Shown here: positions 34,234 through 43,134 of the stretch, one piece after another | Numbering within the stretch: the stretch's first letter is position 1 | Layout: every line of letters begins with the position of its first letter | Assembly: GCF_002209485.1 (NCBI RefSeq) | Contig: NZ_NJIX01000010.1 | Coordinates: forward strand, 62,001 to 126,000 | Origin: Achromobacter sp. HZ34 | GTDB taxonomy: Bacteria > Pseudomonadota > Gammaproteobacteria > Burkholderiales > Burkholderiaceae_B | Length of the DNA stretch: 64,000 nt | Direction of reading: 5' to 3' | The notes under the pieces: model-generated | Told to the model about the DNA's origin: nothing | Seen by the model: only the letters and a program-made list of their open reading frames with translations | Database searches by the model: none | Position numbers and translations under genes: made by a program

Positions 34234-34249
34234 CGGACATGAGTGTCCG
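34234..34249. promoter_or_regulatory. Inverted repeat CGGACA-N4-TGTCCG in LysR/MFS divergent region
   Basis: A perfect 6-base interrupted palindrome 20 bases before the LysR start, in the 121-base divergent region. It is a candidate LysR site by position. Confidence 0.42.
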
Positions 34250-34269
34250 TAATGACGGGACGAGGGCGA

Positions 34270-35199
34270 ATGGACAGTCTCAATGGTTTCATGGTGTTCG
34301 TGCAGGTCGCGGAGACACGCAGTTTCGTGGCGGCGGGGCGGGTATTGGGGGTGTCGGCGTCGGCCGTGGGCAAGAGCGTGGCGCGGCTGGAGGATCGCCT
34401 TGGGGTGCGCCTGTTTCACCGCAGCACGCGCAGCATCACGCTGACCGCGGAGGGCTCGCTGTTCCTGGAGCGCAGCCGCCGTATCCTGTCCGAGATCGAG
34501 GCGGCGGAGCTTGAGCTGTCTCAGGCCACCGGCGCGCCGCGTGGCCGTTTGCGTGTCAGCCTGCCCTTGGTCAGTTCGCTGGTGCTGCCGGTGCTGGGCG
34601 AATTCATGCATGCCTATCCGGACATCGAACTGGACCTGGATTTCAGCGATCGCATGGTCGATGTCATCGAGGAGGGATTCGATGCGGTCGTGCGGACGGG
34701 GGCGCCGGTGGATTCGCGGCTGTCCGCGCGCAGGTTGGGGACGTTCACGCGGTTGCTGGTGGCGTCGCCGGATTATCTGGCGCGCCGTGGCACGCCGCGC
34801 CGGCCCGTGGATCTGCTTCAGCATGCCTGCCTGCATTACCGCTATTCGAACAGCGGCAAGCTGGAGCCATGGCCGCTGCTGCGTGAGCCCGGTGCTCCCG
34901 AATTGCCGCTGCCGGTGACGATGATCTGCAACAACATCGAGACGCGCTTGTGCTTCGCGCTGCAGGGACGGGGGATTGCCTGCCTGCCGGATTTCTCCGT
35001 GCATGCCTTGCTGGATGCGGGGCATCTACGCACTGTGCTAGATGGCGATGTCGGATGGACGGGTGAATTCAACGTGCTGTGGCCTGCCAGCAAGCACCCA
35101 TCGCCCAAAGTCCGAGCCTTCGTCGATTTCCTCTGCGCCCGCGTATTCCCCTACAAGCGCGACCAGTCCTGCATGCTGGCCCAAGTCGCCGGCACATAA
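34270..35199 (+). CDS. LysR-family regulator (AaeR/CrgA-like)
   Basis: 309 residues. The start at ATG 34270 (DSLNGFMVFVQVAETRSFVAAGRVLGVSASAVGKSVARLE) has GAGG upstream. The HTH plus the effector opening (GRLRVSLPLVSSLVLPVLGEFMHAYPDIELDLDFSDRMVDVIEEGFDAVVRTG) are typical of the CrgA/AaeR/DmlR branch. It is divergent from the DHA1 transporter. The C-terminus is intact. It is likely the regulator of the transporter. Confidence 0.93.
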   Translation: MDSLNGFMVFVQVAETRSFVAAGRVLGVSASAVGKSVARLEDRLGVRLFHRSTRSITLTAEGSLFLERSRRILSEIEAAELELSQATGAPRGRLRVSLPLVSSLVLPVLGEFMHAYPDIELDLDFSDRMVDVIEEGFDAVVRTGAPVDSRLSARRLGTFTRLLVASPDYLARRGTPRRPVDLLQHACLHYRYSNSGKLEPWPLLREPGAPELPLPVTMICNNIETRLCFALQGRGIACLPDFSVHALLDAGHLRTVLDGDVGWTGEFNVLWPASKHPSPKVRAFVDFLCARVFPYKRDQSCMLAQVAGT

Positions 35200-35255
35200 A
35201 TGGCCAAGGTGTGGCCCAGCCCACCTTGGCCACCCAGTCCAGCCCAGCCCAGCCT

Positions 35256-35276
35256 AGCCGGCGGCGCACGCCGGCT
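35256..35276. terminator. Hairpin after LysR gene
   Basis: An 8-base stem AGCCGGCG / CGCCGGCT with a 5-base loop followed by TTG. It is GC rich, with only a short T tail, so a weak terminator for the LysR gene. Confidence 0.4.
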
Positions 35277-35304
35277 TTGCGCTGGGCGTCCCCAGGTCGA
35301 GGAT

Positions 35305-35330
35305 GAGGTCGGTCCGTCAGGACCGACCTC
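35305..35330. terminator. Perfect 11-base hairpin
   Basis: GAGGTCGGTCC-GTCA-GGACCGACCTC is a perfect inverted repeat with a tetraloop. There is no T run, but it is followed by a pyrimidine-rich tract (CGACTCTCCTTCCC). It may stop LysR read-through or be an mRNA 3' end structure. Confidence 0.5.
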
Positions 35331-35525
35331 GACTCTCCTTCCCGGTGCCAGGGAAAACCCGATATATATCCTCGTTGCCCGTACGCGTCTAGCAACGCTA
35401 GAATATTTTCATAAGATATATAAGTATCTATTAGCAATACTTGAGTCAAGACCTTGATGCCCTGGATTCCAGGATCCCGGCCAAGGTCCAGGCCAAGACC
35501 CAGCACCCATGAAACGGGGAGACAA

Positions 35526-36725
35526 ATGCGCGACTCACGATCCACGCCCGCGACATCCACCGCCAGCCCGCAACTCCTGCACACCCCCGGCCCTACCTAC
35601 GTCCCCGACGCTGTTCGTGAAGCCATGTCCCGGCCCAGCATGGACCTGTCCGATGCCCGCCTGGAAACCCTGGTCCACGAATGCGAGACCGGCCTGGCAG
35701 CGCTGCTTGGCACCAGCCACGCCGATGTGCTGATGTACGCTGCCAATGGCCACGGTGCCTGGGAGGCAGCCATCGTCAACCTGATGCAGCCAGGCAGCGA
35801 AGTGCTCGTGGCCGGCAGCGGCTTCTTCGCCGAAGCCTGGGCCCTGCACGTTGAAGCGTTGGGTGGCGTGGCGCGCCGCACGCCGGTGCGTCCCGGCCGC
35901 GCCCTGGACCCGCAAGCCATCGAAGACGCCCTGCGCGCCGACCACGAACGCCGCATCGCCGCCGTCTTCGCCGTGCACACCGACACGGCCAGCGGCGTAA
36001 CCAGCGACATCGCTGCCGTACGCCAGGCCATCGATGCCAGCGGCCATCCCGCCCTGCTGGTCGCCGACGTCATCGCGTCCCTGGGTGCCACGCCTTTCCG
36101 CATGGACGAGTGGGGCGTCAACGTCGCCATCGGCGGTTCGCAGAAAGCCCTGATGCTGCCGCCCGGACTGTCCTTCACCGCGGTCGATGAACGCGCCATG
36201 GCGGTCGCGCGCGCCAACCCGGTGCCGCGTTCCTATTGGGACTGGGACAAACGCAAGAGCCCGCTGTTGTATCGCAAGTTCTGCGGCACGCCCCCGCAGG
36301 GCATGCTGCACGGCCTGCGGGCCGCGCTGGCGCTGATTCGTGATGAAGGCCTGGCGCAGGTGTTCGCCCGCCATCGCCAGGTGGCGCTGATGGTGCACGC
36401 CGCGGTCGAACGCTGGGCGCAAGCCGGGCAGATGTCCTTGCACGTCACCGTGCCCGAAGAACGGTCGTCTTCCGTGACCACCATCGCCGTGGCGCAAGAC
36501 GTGCCGGTGGAAGCGATGCGTACCCTGGCCCGCGAGCGTCATCACACCGCCATCGCGGGTGGGCTGGGGCCGTATGCCGGCCGCATGTTCCGCATTGGCC
36601 ATCTGGGTGCCGTGCACCCTGGCATGATCCTCGGCGCGCTTGGCGCGGTGGAGGCTGCGTTGCGCGACACCGGCATAGCGGTCGGTGATGGCGGCTTGGC
36701 GGCGGCGGTCCGCGTGCTGGCTTGA
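35526..36725 (+). CDS. Class V aminotransferase (serine/alanine-glyoxylate type)
   Basis: 399 residues, PLP fold type I. The opening LLHTPGPTYVPDAVREAMSRPSMDLSD is the class V hallmark; YAANGHGAWEAAIVNL, VFAVHTDTASGVTSDI, the Asp of VADVIASLGATPF, and GGSQKALMLPPGLSF with the PLP Lys follow. The C-terminal FRIGHLG carries the substrate carboxylate Arg. The ATG at 35526 follows GGGGAG. It is 23 bases upstream of a peptide-type binding protein gene and probably co-transcribed. The donor is likely alanine, serine or a related amino acid and the acceptor glyoxylate; not more can be said. Confidence 0.9.
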   Translation: MRDSRSTPATSTASPQLLHTPGPTYVPDAVREAMSRPSMDLSDARLETLVHECETGLAALLGTSHADVLMYAANGHGAWEAAIVNLMQPGSEVLVAGSGFFAEAWALHVEALGGVARRTPVRPGRALDPQAIEDALRADHERRIAAVFAVHTDTASGVTSDIAAVRQAIDASGHPALLVADVIASLGATPFRMDEWGVNVAIGGSQKALMLPPGLSFTAVDERAMAVARANPVPRSYWDWDKRKSPLLYRKFCGTPPQGMLHGLRAALALIRDEGLAQVFARHRQVALMVHAAVERWAQAGQMSLHVTVPEERSSSVTTIAVAQDVPVEAMRTLARERHHTAIAGGLGPYAGRMFRIGHLGAVHPGMILGALGAVEAALRDTGIAVGDGGLAAAVRVLA

Positions 36726-36748
36726 TATAAGAAAAAGGAATTCACACG

Positions 36749-38335
36749 ATGAGAATGCGTACCCTGATCGCCACCACCTTGGTAGCCCAGATCCTGGCCT
36801 GGAGCGCGGCCGCAACGGCGTTGGCGGCAAACCCAGCGGCAAATCCGGGGGCAGGCACGACGGCGAAAGTCGTGATGCACGCCCCATTGCGCGTGCTCGA
36901 CCCGGTGCTGACCAACGCCTACATCACGCGCAACCACGGTTACCTGATCTACGACACGCTGTTCGCGCTGGACGCGCAGGCCCGTCCGCAGCCGCAGATG
37001 GTGGACAGCTGGACCGTGTCGGACGACAAGCTGACCTGGACGTTCAAGCTGCGCACCGGCCTCAAGTTCCATGACGGTGCGCCAGTCACCGGTGCCGATG
37101 TCGTGGCGTCGCTCAAGCGCTGGGCCACGCGCGATGCCATGGGAACGCGCCTGATGGCGGCCACGCAAACCCTGGACAGCCCTGCGGCCGACACTTTCCG
37201 CTTCGTGCTCAAGCAGCCTTACGGCCTGGTGCTGGAAACGCTGGGCAAGCCTGGTGTGCCGGTGCCCTTCATCATGCCGGCGCGTATCGCGGCGACGCCG
37301 GCAACGACCGCCATCACCGAATACGTAGGCTCGGGGCCGTACCGCTTCGACGCCGCGGCGTTCCAGCCTGGCGTGAAGGCGGTCTATCTGAAGAATACGG
37401 ACTATGTTCCGCGTGCCGAGCCGCCCAATAATTTCTCGGGCGGGAAGGTGGCCATGTTCGACCGCCTGGAAGTGGTCAACATGACGGATGCCCAGACAGC
37501 CGTCAACGCGCTGCGCCAGGGCGAAATCGATTTTATCGAAAACGTCGCGCCTGACCTGATGCCGCAGCTCGACGGTGCCAAGGGCGTCACGGTGCAGGGG
37601 TATGGCGACAACACCAATATGTACATGCTGCGCATGAACTGGAAGCAGCCGCCTTTCGACAACGTGAAAATTCGCCGGGCGGTGCTGGCGGCGCTGTATC
37701 AAGTCGATTATCTGGAAGCCTCGCTGGGCGATCCGCGTTTCTATCAACTGTGCGGCGCGATGCTGAGCTGCATTTCCGCGTATCGCACGGAGGTGGGCGC
37801 GACGCAGACCAGGCCCGCCGACGTGGCGCATGCGCGGGCCTTGCTCAAGGAGGCCGGCTACAAGGGCGAGAAGGTGGTGGTGCTGCATCCCACCGACGTA
37901 CGCAGCCTGGTCAACCTGGCGCCGGTTACGGCGCAGGCCCTGCGCGATATCGGCATGAATGTCGAGGTGCAGAATCTGGACTGGGCCACGCTGCTTGCGC
38001 GCCGCAGCAAGGATGCGCCGCTGGACCAGGGCGGCTGGAGCATCTTCCACTCCAGCCTGGCCGCGATGGATCTGATCAATCCCATCGTCAATCCGATTCT
38101 GGATGACGCTTATCCCGGCTGGGCCAAGGACGACCAGATGAACAAGCTGCGCGACGAATTCGCGTTGGCTTCGGGCCTGGACGAACAGAAGCGGGTGGCC
38201 GAAGCGCTGCAGAAGCGCGGCTACGACCAGGTGACCTTCGTGCCGCTTGGCGGGTATTCCGAGTTCAAGGCCTACGATGCGAAGTTCACCGGGATGGTGA
38301 AAGCACCGGTGGTGTTGTTCTGGAAGGGGCAGTAA
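36749..38335 (+). CDS. ABC transporter substrate-binding protein, family 5 (dipeptide/oligopeptide type)
   Basis: 528 residues. A signal peptide (TLIATTLVAQILAWSAAATALA) precedes a mature protein typical of DppA/OppA: YDTLFALDAQARPQPQMVDSW, LTWTFKLRTGLKFHDGAPVTGADVVASLKRW, YVGSGPYRF, DNVKIRRAVLAAL. AAGGA precedes the ATG. No permease or ATPase genes follow; downstream is a convergent sulfonate operon, so the transporter is incomplete here. It is likely co-transcribed with the aminotransferase. Confidence 0.9.
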   Translation: MRMRTLIATTLVAQILAWSAAATALAANPAANPGAGTTAKVVMHAPLRVLDPVLTNAYITRNHGYLIYDTLFALDAQARPQPQMVDSWTVSDDKLTWTFKLRTGLKFHDGAPVTGADVVASLKRWATRDAMGTRLMAATQTLDSPAADTFRFVLKQPYGLVLETLGKPGVPVPFIMPARIAATPATTAITEYVGSGPYRFDAAAFQPGVKAVYLKNTDYVPRAEPPNNFSGGKVAMFDRLEVVNMTDAQTAVNALRQGEIDFIENVAPDLMPQLDGAKGVTVQGYGDNTNMYMLRMNWKQPPFDNVKIRRAVLAALYQVDYLEASLGDPRFYQLCGAMLSCISAYRTEVGATQTRPADVAHARALLKEAGYKGEKVVVLHPTDVRSLVNLAPVTAQALRDIGMNVEVQNLDWATLLARRSKDAPLDQGGWSIFHSSLAAMDLINPIVNPILDDAYPGWAKDDQMNKLRDEFALASGLDEQKRVAEALQKRGYDQVTFVPLGGYSEFKAYDAKFTGMVKAPVVLFWKGQ

Positions 38336-38371
38336 GGCGCCGCCCGTAGCATAGCCGGGCGCGCGCTGTTT

Positions 38372-38388
38372 CCCGCCGGATAGGCGGG
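38372..38388. terminator. Small GC hairpin between convergent genes
   Basis: CCCGCC-N5-GGCGGG in the 79-base gap between the convergent peptide-binding and sulfonate-binding protein genes. It has no T-run and is weak. Confidence 0.3.
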
Positions 38389-38414
38389 CATCTTGCGCGC
38401 CGTCGTTAGTACCA

Positions 38415-39662
38415 TCAGCGAAGCACGAAAGGCTTGCTGTCGGGACGTTTCGAGCCGTCGTCCACGTTGCGGTCGTTGGCCAACGGGCGCAATTGCACGC
38501 CGTCCAGACGGTTCTGGGCGGCGACGATGTCGTTGTAGCGGCCGTCGACATAGGGTGCGATGTCGATCTTGCGGCTCAGTGCGCCGGTCTCCACCAGGCC
38601 ATCGGCGATTTCCTGGAAGACTTCCGTCAGGCGGCCGTCGATGGGATAGTAGGCGCCGACACCCTCTTCGTCGAGCAATATCTTGCCCTGGGCTGGCGTC
38701 AACCCTTGCAGCTTCACATAGCTGGCTTGTATCCAGGCGTCCGCGTGCGTGGCCTGCCAGTTGTAGATCGCCACGGCACGGCGCACGAAGTCGGCGATGG
38801 CCGCGGCCTTGGCTGGGTCGGCCAGCGCGGACCGACGCGCGACGATGGGATTCAGGCCCCAGTTGTGTCCTGACCCGTTGGCCAGTATCGGCGGCGAACC
38901 TAGGCGGAAATACTGGTGTCCCAGGACGATGGCGGCATCCACGGCACGCGACGAGAACGTCGGTGCGACCTCTGAGCCTGGCACCTGCACGCCCTGCACA
39001 TCCTTGCGCAGATCCATTCCGTGCCCATGCAGGATGCCCGCCAGGATCATGTGGCGGCCCGTGCCCGCGGGGTAGGCTATTTTCTTGCCGCGCAGATCTT
39101 CCACCTTCCTGACCGGGCTGTTCGGTTGAACGACCAGATACGTGTTGGCGGGACTGCCCGGGTTCGCGGTAATGGCGATGGCCACCAGATCCTTGACGCC
39201 GGCACCCACTGCGATGGGGATCGGCGCCTCGCCGATATAGCCGACATCGACCGCGCCCGATACCAGGGCCTCAAGCACGGCCGGGCCGCCATTGAACGTG
39301 GCGAAGGTGACTTGATACGGGGCGTCCTTGCCCAGGCCGGACAGCTTCCACGCCGCCGACGCTTCGCCGGATTGTTCCGCGACGACCAGCCGCGTTCCCT
39401 TCGGCACCGCTGCCGCGAGTCGCTGTGCAAGCGCGGCGTCGTCTCCTTGCGCGGTGCCGCCAACCGTGGCGTTGGCTGGCAGCGTGCTGGCCGACGCCGC
39501 TTCCGCCTGCACGGCGCCGCCAGCCGCCACGCTGGCCTGCGCCAGCAGCAGGCCGCAGGCGGCCGCCGCGCAGGCCAGCACGCGCCGTGCGAATGTGCCT
39601 GGCTTTACGTGCGCGCTGGAGCCGCGCGCCGCGCGTGGCAGGGGTGGGGTCGGGGCAGGCAT
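38415..39662 (-). CDS. Aliphatic-sulfonate-type ABC substrate-binding protein
   Basis: 415 residues, longer than the usual 320 of SsuA. The N-terminal about 45 residues contain a signal-type hydrophobic segment (LACAAAACGLLLAQASVAAG), then an extra Ala/Thr-rich stretch. The SsuA/THI5-like domain shows FATFNGGPAVLEALVSGAVDVGYIGEAPIPIAVGAGV, LRGKKIAYPAGTGRHMILAGILHGHGM and VDAAIVLGHQYFRLGSPPILANGSG. It is the last gene of a minus-strand operon with TauD-like, permease and ATPase genes. It delivers sulfonates or related sulfur compounds to the SsuBC-like pair. Confidence 0.88.
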   Translation of the reverse strand: MPAPTPPLPRAARGSSAHVKPGTFARRVLACAAAACGLLLAQASVAAGGAVQAEAASASTLPANATVGGTAQGDDAALAQRLAAAVPKGTRLVVAEQSGEASAAWKLSGLGKDAPYQVTFATFNGGPAVLEALVSGAVDVGYIGEAPIPIAVGAGVKDLVAIAITANPGSPANTYLVVQPNSPVRKVEDLRGKKIAYPAGTGRHMILAGILHGHGMDLRKDVQGVQVPGSEVAPTFSSRAVDAAIVLGHQYFRLGSPPILANGSGHNWGLNPIVARRSALADPAKAAAIADFVRRAVAIYNWQATHADAWIQASYVKLQGLTPAQGKILLDEEGVGAYYPIDGRLTEVFQEIADGLVETGALSRKIDIAPYVDGRYNDIVAAQNRLDGVQLRPLANDRNVDDGSKRPDSKPFVLR

Positions 39663-39738
39663 TGCAATACTCCTGGAAAGAAATAGCCCCGGGCCGGATG
39701 GGATCGATAGCCGGCCAGCAGGGTGGGTCCGATGAAGG

Positions 39739-40524
39739 TCAGTCCTGCGCGACGCCCAGCTCGTTCAGCAGGCGGGCGCGCAAGACCGGGAAACGGGGAT
39801 CGGTATGGCGCTGGTGAGAAGGAAGATCGACCCGGGTGTCCAGGGCGATGCGGCCTTCGTGCAGGACCAGGACGCGGTCGGCCAGTTGCAGCGCTTCGTC
39901 CACGTCGTGCGTGACCAGCAGCACGGCGGGGCGATGGCGGGCATATAAGTCGCGCAGCAGCCCGTGCATGCGCAACCGGGTCAGCGCGTCCAGGGCACCG
40001 AAAGGTTCATCCAGCAGCAGCAATTGCGGCGCGCGGACCAGGGCTCGCGCCAGCGCCACACGCTGCGCTTCGCCCCCGGAGAGGGTACGAGGCCAGGCGC
40101 GCAGGCGATGCGACAAGCCGACTTCCTGCAGCGCCGCCAAGGCTCGCTCACGCAGGTCCGCGTTGCGCGGCAGGCCCATCAGTACATTGCGCAGGACCCG
40201 ATGCCAGGGGAACAGCCGTGCTTCCTGGAACACGATGGCGCGCTGGCTGGGCACCAGGATGTCGCCGGTCACGTCGCCATCCAAGGCACCCAGCACGCGC
40301 AGCAGGGTGCTCTTGCCGGAGCCGCTGCGCCCCAGCAGGGCCACGAATTCGGCAGGGCCGATATCGAGTGTCAGGTCGCGCAGCACCGCGTGGGAGCCGA
40401 ACGTCTTGGTCAAATGGCGTAACCGCACCACCGGAGCGTCAGGCGGGACTGGTGCGGCCGGCGTGGCCGAAGAGATCGGCGCGGTCTCGGAGAAAGTGTG
40501 CGTCAAGGCTTCACTCGCCATCAT
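39739..40524 (-). CDS. ssuB: Sulfonate-type ABC transporter ATPase
   Basis: 261 residues. Walker A is GRSGSGKST, Q-loop IVFQEARLFPWHRVLRNV (typical of SsuB/TauB), signature LSGGEAQRVALARALVR, Walker B LLLLDEPFGALDAL, and switch His in VTHDVDEAL. Two tandem ATG codons (40524 and 40521) overlap the permease 3' end by 11-14 bases, giving translational coupling. The N-terminal about 40 residues are Pro/Ala rich. It energises the sulfonate importer with the adjacent permease. Confidence 0.92.
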   Translation of the reverse strand: MMASEALTHTFSETAPISSATPAAPVPPDAPVVRLRHLTKTFGSHAVLRDLTLDIGPAEFVALLGRSGSGKSTLLRVLGALDGDVTGDILVPSQRAIVFQEARLFPWHRVLRNVLMGLPRNADLRERALAALQEVGLSHRLRAWPRTLSGGEAQRVALARALVRAPQLLLLDEPFGALDALTRLRMHGLLRDLYARHRPAVLLVTHDVDEALQLADRVLVLHEGRIALDTRVDLPSHQRHTDPRFPVLRARLLNELGVAQD

Positions 40525-41470
40525 AGGACCGGCGCCACGCCAGCAAACGGGATTCAAGAAAACGCACGGCGGCCAGCGACAGCAGGCCCAGCAGCGCATA
40601 AATCGCCAACAGCACGAAGATCACGTCGACCCGGAAGTATTCCCGCGCATCGCTCATCATGCGACCCAGGCCTACGGGCGCATTGATGGTCTCCGCGAAG
40701 ATGAGGGAAAGCCATGCCCCGGTCAGCGCCAGGCGCAGTCCCACCAGGAAGCCCGGCAGGGCGCCGGGCAGGATCACCGCGGCAATCAACTCCGCGCGTT
40801 TGACCCCCAGGCAGCGGGCGGCTTCGATGAGCGTGCTGTCCACGCTGCGTATGGCGCTGTACGTGTTGATGTAGATGCATACGGCCACGTGCAGGGTGAT
40901 CAGGAGCACCTTGGAAAGATCGTCGATGCCGAACCACGCGATCAGTATCGGCAGCAGCGCGAAGTTGGGCACCGCGCGCAAGATCTCCATATTGGCGTCG
41001 ACGATGTTCTCGCCGGCGCGCGACAGTCCCGATGACAGGGCCGCCCCCAGGCCGATCGAAATGCCCAGGGCCAGGCCCTTGATCACCAGCAGCAGGGACG
41101 CCGTCAGATTGTCGGCAAGTGCGCCGCTGCTGGCCAGGTCCGCGGCCGTGCGCAACACCGTCAACGGCGCCGGGGTAGTACGCGGGTCGAAGACCTCGAA
41201 GCTTGTCAGCGCTTGCCAGACGGCGATCAAGGCCAGCGGGCCGAGCAGGCGTTGCAATACGCGCGGTACCAGCGCGGCGTCTGCCGCCCGTGGTGCTTGC
41301 GTGCGCGGATCCACCAAAGCAGGTACGGGGGCGGGCGCAACGCTACGCTGCGCCGTCGCGCCCGCGTCCGGCGGCGCTACTCCAGCAGCGCTCCACCGGC
41401 CCGCTTCGGAGGCGGCGCCGCCGGCGTTCCGCCTGCCTGCTTCGGCCTCAGCCGTGATGACCGCCGCCAT
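40511..41470 (-). CDS. ssuC: Sulfonate-type ABC transporter permease
   Basis: 319 residues with six predicted membrane segments and the EAA loop (SVDSTLIEAARCLGVKRAELIAAVILPGALPGFLVGLRLALTGAW) typical of the BPD_transp_1 sulfonate/nitrate/taurine group. The ATG at 41470 begins 2 bases after the TauD-like stop. The reading frame is open 126 codons further upstream through the TauD gene, but that portion is the antisense-free shadow of tauD and not part of the protein. The N-terminal about 70 residues are Ala/Pro-rich cytoplasmic. Confidence 0.92.
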   Translation of the reverse strand: MAAVITAEAEAGRRNAGGAASEAGRWSAAGVAPPDAGATAQRSVAPAPVPALVDPRTQAPRAADAALVPRVLQRLLGPLALIAVWQALTSFEVFDPRTTPAPLTVLRTAADLASSGALADNLTASLLLVIKGLALGISIGLGAALSSGLSRAGENIVDANMEILRAVPNFALLPILIAWFGIDDLSKVLLITLHVAVCIYINTYSAIRSVDSTLIEAARCLGVKRAELIAAVILPGALPGFLVGLRLALTGAWLSLIFAETINAPVGLGRMMSDAREYFRVDVIFVLLAIYALLGLLSLAAVRFLESRLLAWRRSYDGE

Positions 41471-41472
41471 GA

Positions 41473-42408
41473 TCACGCTGCCAGGAAAGGATCGCCGGAG
41501 ATGGACTCCGAGGGCTTGCCGTCCACGCCCACGGGCACCTCGCCGACCAGTGTGATGCGATGCAGGACCCGTTCGAAATCCAGATGCTCGAAGTCGCGCG
41601 GGGCCAGGTGCAGGACGGCACGATTGTCCCAGAAGGCGACGCTGCCCGGCGTCCAGCGGAAGCGGTCGGTGTATTCCGGCTGCTGGATCTGGTCGAACAG
41701 GAGATCCAGCAGATAGCGCGATTCGCGCGGCGACACGCCCACGATGTGCTTGGTGAAGCTGGGGTTGACGTAGATCACCCGTTCGCCGGTCAGGGGGTGC
41801 ACCCGCACGACCGGGTGGATCGAGGCCAGCGGTTTGTTGCGGACCCACTCGCCGATCCGCTCGTCGCTGCGTTCCGCGTTGTAGTTCGAGCCGAAGCGAT
41901 GCTCGGCCCGCAGGCCGTCGATCAGGCGGCGAATAGGCTCGGATAGCCCCTGGTATGCCGCCGCGACGTTGGTGAACTGGGTGTCGCCGCTATAGGCCGG
42001 CACCACCTCGGCCCGCAGGATGGAATATGACGGCGGGTTGATGAGCGGCGTGACGTCGGCGTGCCATGCCGGGCCGTTGGCGCCTTGTTTGCGCGTGTAG
42101 CTCTTGCCGTAGCGCTGGTTATAGGCCTGCGGCGACACGGTATGGATTTCGGGATGCCCTTGGGGCGCGACGTCGCCCTCGTAGGGGTGGCCCGGCGTGA
42201 CATCGCCGAACTGCTTGCCGAAAGCAATCTGCTGCGCGTGCGTAAGGAACTGGTCGCGGAAGTACACCACCTTCCACCTGTTCAATGCCTCGCGGATCGC
42301 CTCGACATGTTCTTCGGGCAGCGGATGCCGCAGGTCGACGCCTTGGATCTCGGCGCCGGTCCAGCCGGATTGGGGGAGTACTTCGATACGATTCAGTACA
42401 GCGCTCAT
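41473..42408 (-). CDS. tauD: TauD/TfdA-family alpha-ketoglutarate-dependent dioxygenase
   Basis: 311 residues. The non-heme Fe(II) facial triad is visible as WHADVT (His and Asp) and the distal His in NRAVLHLAPRDF, with the 2-oxoglutarate Arg in RVLHRITL. N-terminal SGWTGAEIQGVDLRHPLPEEHVEAIREALNRWKVVYFRDQ is typical. ATG at 42408 has GAGG upstream. It lies first in the operon with SsuCBA-like genes, so it probably releases sulfite from an alkylsulfonate (taurine or AtsK-type sulfate ester) under sulfur limitation. Which substrate it uses cannot be decided. Confidence 0.9.
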   Translation of the reverse strand: MSAVLNRIEVLPQSGWTGAEIQGVDLRHPLPEEHVEAIREALNRWKVVYFRDQFLTHAQQIAFGKQFGDVTPGHPYEGDVAPQGHPEIHTVSPQAYNQRYGKSYTRKQGANGPAWHADVTPLINPPSYSILRAEVVPAYSGDTQFTNVAAAYQGLSEPIRRLIDGLRAEHRFGSNYNAERSDERIGEWVRNKPLASIHPVVRVHPLTGERVIYVNPSFTKHIVGVSPRESRYLLDLLFDQIQQPEYTDRFRWTPGSVAFWDNRAVLHLAPRDFEHLDFERVLHRITLVGEVPVGVDGKPSESISGDPFLAA

Positions 42409-42487
42409 GCTGGCCTCGCAGTGACGGGGGGAAGGCCACATCATGCGACCACCGCGGTCCTGCCAACAACGACATCGTGCCCATTTG

Positions 42488-42742
42488 CTAATCCGGCATA
42501 TGCGCATGATTCCAGGCAATGGCGTGGCGGACTATGGGCGGCGGCACTATGCGTACGGCGCTCAGCTTGGCATCTTCGAGCGTTTTCTTGCGCCCCGTTT
42601 CCATCAAAGCGCGGCTCATCTCATCCAGGATCAACGGAGACCAGTGCAGCTTGATCAGTCCTTCGTAGTCGAGGTAGATCAGCAGCGCGCGCGTTGTGGC
42701 CGCGAATAGTGTATCGGCATCGGCCACGACGGGAATGCTCAC
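42488..42742 (-). pseudogene. Truncated PIN-domain toxin remnant
   Basis: 84 residues from a GTG at 42742 that overlaps the antitoxin stop (GTGA). The start IPVVADADTLFAATTRALLIYL with the first catalytic Asp, and LHWSPLILDEMSRAL with the Glu, match PIN ribonucleases. PIN toxins are normally 130-190 residues; the C-terminal half with the last acidic residues is missing and the frame stops at HAHMPD. It is therefore probably inactive, although a real C-terminal fragment could have been lost by deletion next to the tauD operon. Confidence 0.72.
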
Positions 42743-43134
42743 GACGAGAAGATTTCCTCGTCCAGGTCTTCGGCCAGGCGCTTCAACGCCTTCGCCTGCG
42801 TCGCGCGCGCGGCGGCTTGCCAACGGATCACGGCGCTGCGCAGCACGCGACGTTGATTGCCGACCTTTTGATGGAGTTCTATGACGCCGGAGTCGATGAG
42901 CTTTGCCATGTAGGGTCGGCTAACCCCGGCGAGTTGTGCTGCTTTTTCGGTGCTTAGCACCTGATCGTCCTTGCCAGCCGGCGCTCGTCGCTCCGTAAGT
43001 CGCAGTTGAACTACTGCATGGTTCAACACATCGACCAAGTCGCGTCTTATCGCCTCGTCCGCTTCCTTGCTGAGTTTGACGTGGCGCCGAATTACGGAGA
43101 CGACCGGGCCCGCGTCGAATGACAATTCGAACAT
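42739..43134 (-). CDS. Excisionase/HTH-type antitoxin
   Basis: About 131 residues from the ATG at 43134; the frame is open to 43416 but the upstream part has no similarity and poor character. The C-terminal half holds a MerR/excisionase-like HTH (LSTEKAAQLAGVSRPYMAKLIDSGVIELHQKVGNQRRVLRSAVIRW) followed by a basic/acidic helix (AKALKRLAEDLDEEIFSS). The N-terminal part looks like a dimer/binding domain (KEADEAIRRDLVDVLNHAVVQL). Overlap with the PIN gene and this architecture fit a type II antitoxin. No other part of the pair remains. The 278 bases from here to the monooxygenase gene contain no recognised gene. Confidence 0.75.
   Translation of the reverse strand: MFELSFDAGPVVSVIRRHVKLSKEADEAIRRDLVDVLNHAVVQLRLTERRAPAGKDDQVLSTEKAAQLAGVSRPYMAKLIDSGVIELHQKVGNQRRVLRSAVIRWQAAARATQAKALKRLAEDLDEEIFSS

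Larger units (their letters stand above)
35200..35525. other. Intergenic region with hairpins and AT-rich promoter segment
   Basis: 326 bases between LysR and the aminotransferase gene, no convincing gene. The left half is GC rich with CCCAGCCCAG-type short repeats (35213-35256) and two hairpins (35256-35276 and 35305-35330). The right half turns AT rich (35360-35445, ATATATAAGTATC region), probably the aminotransferase promoter. The composition break is sharp. Confidence 0.6.

Noticed and set aside
36542-38551. Open frame of over 650 codons on the minus strand under the aminotransferase and peptide-binding protein genes
   Set aside because: It crosses two convincing plus-strand genes, has no ribosome site and no recognisable domain.
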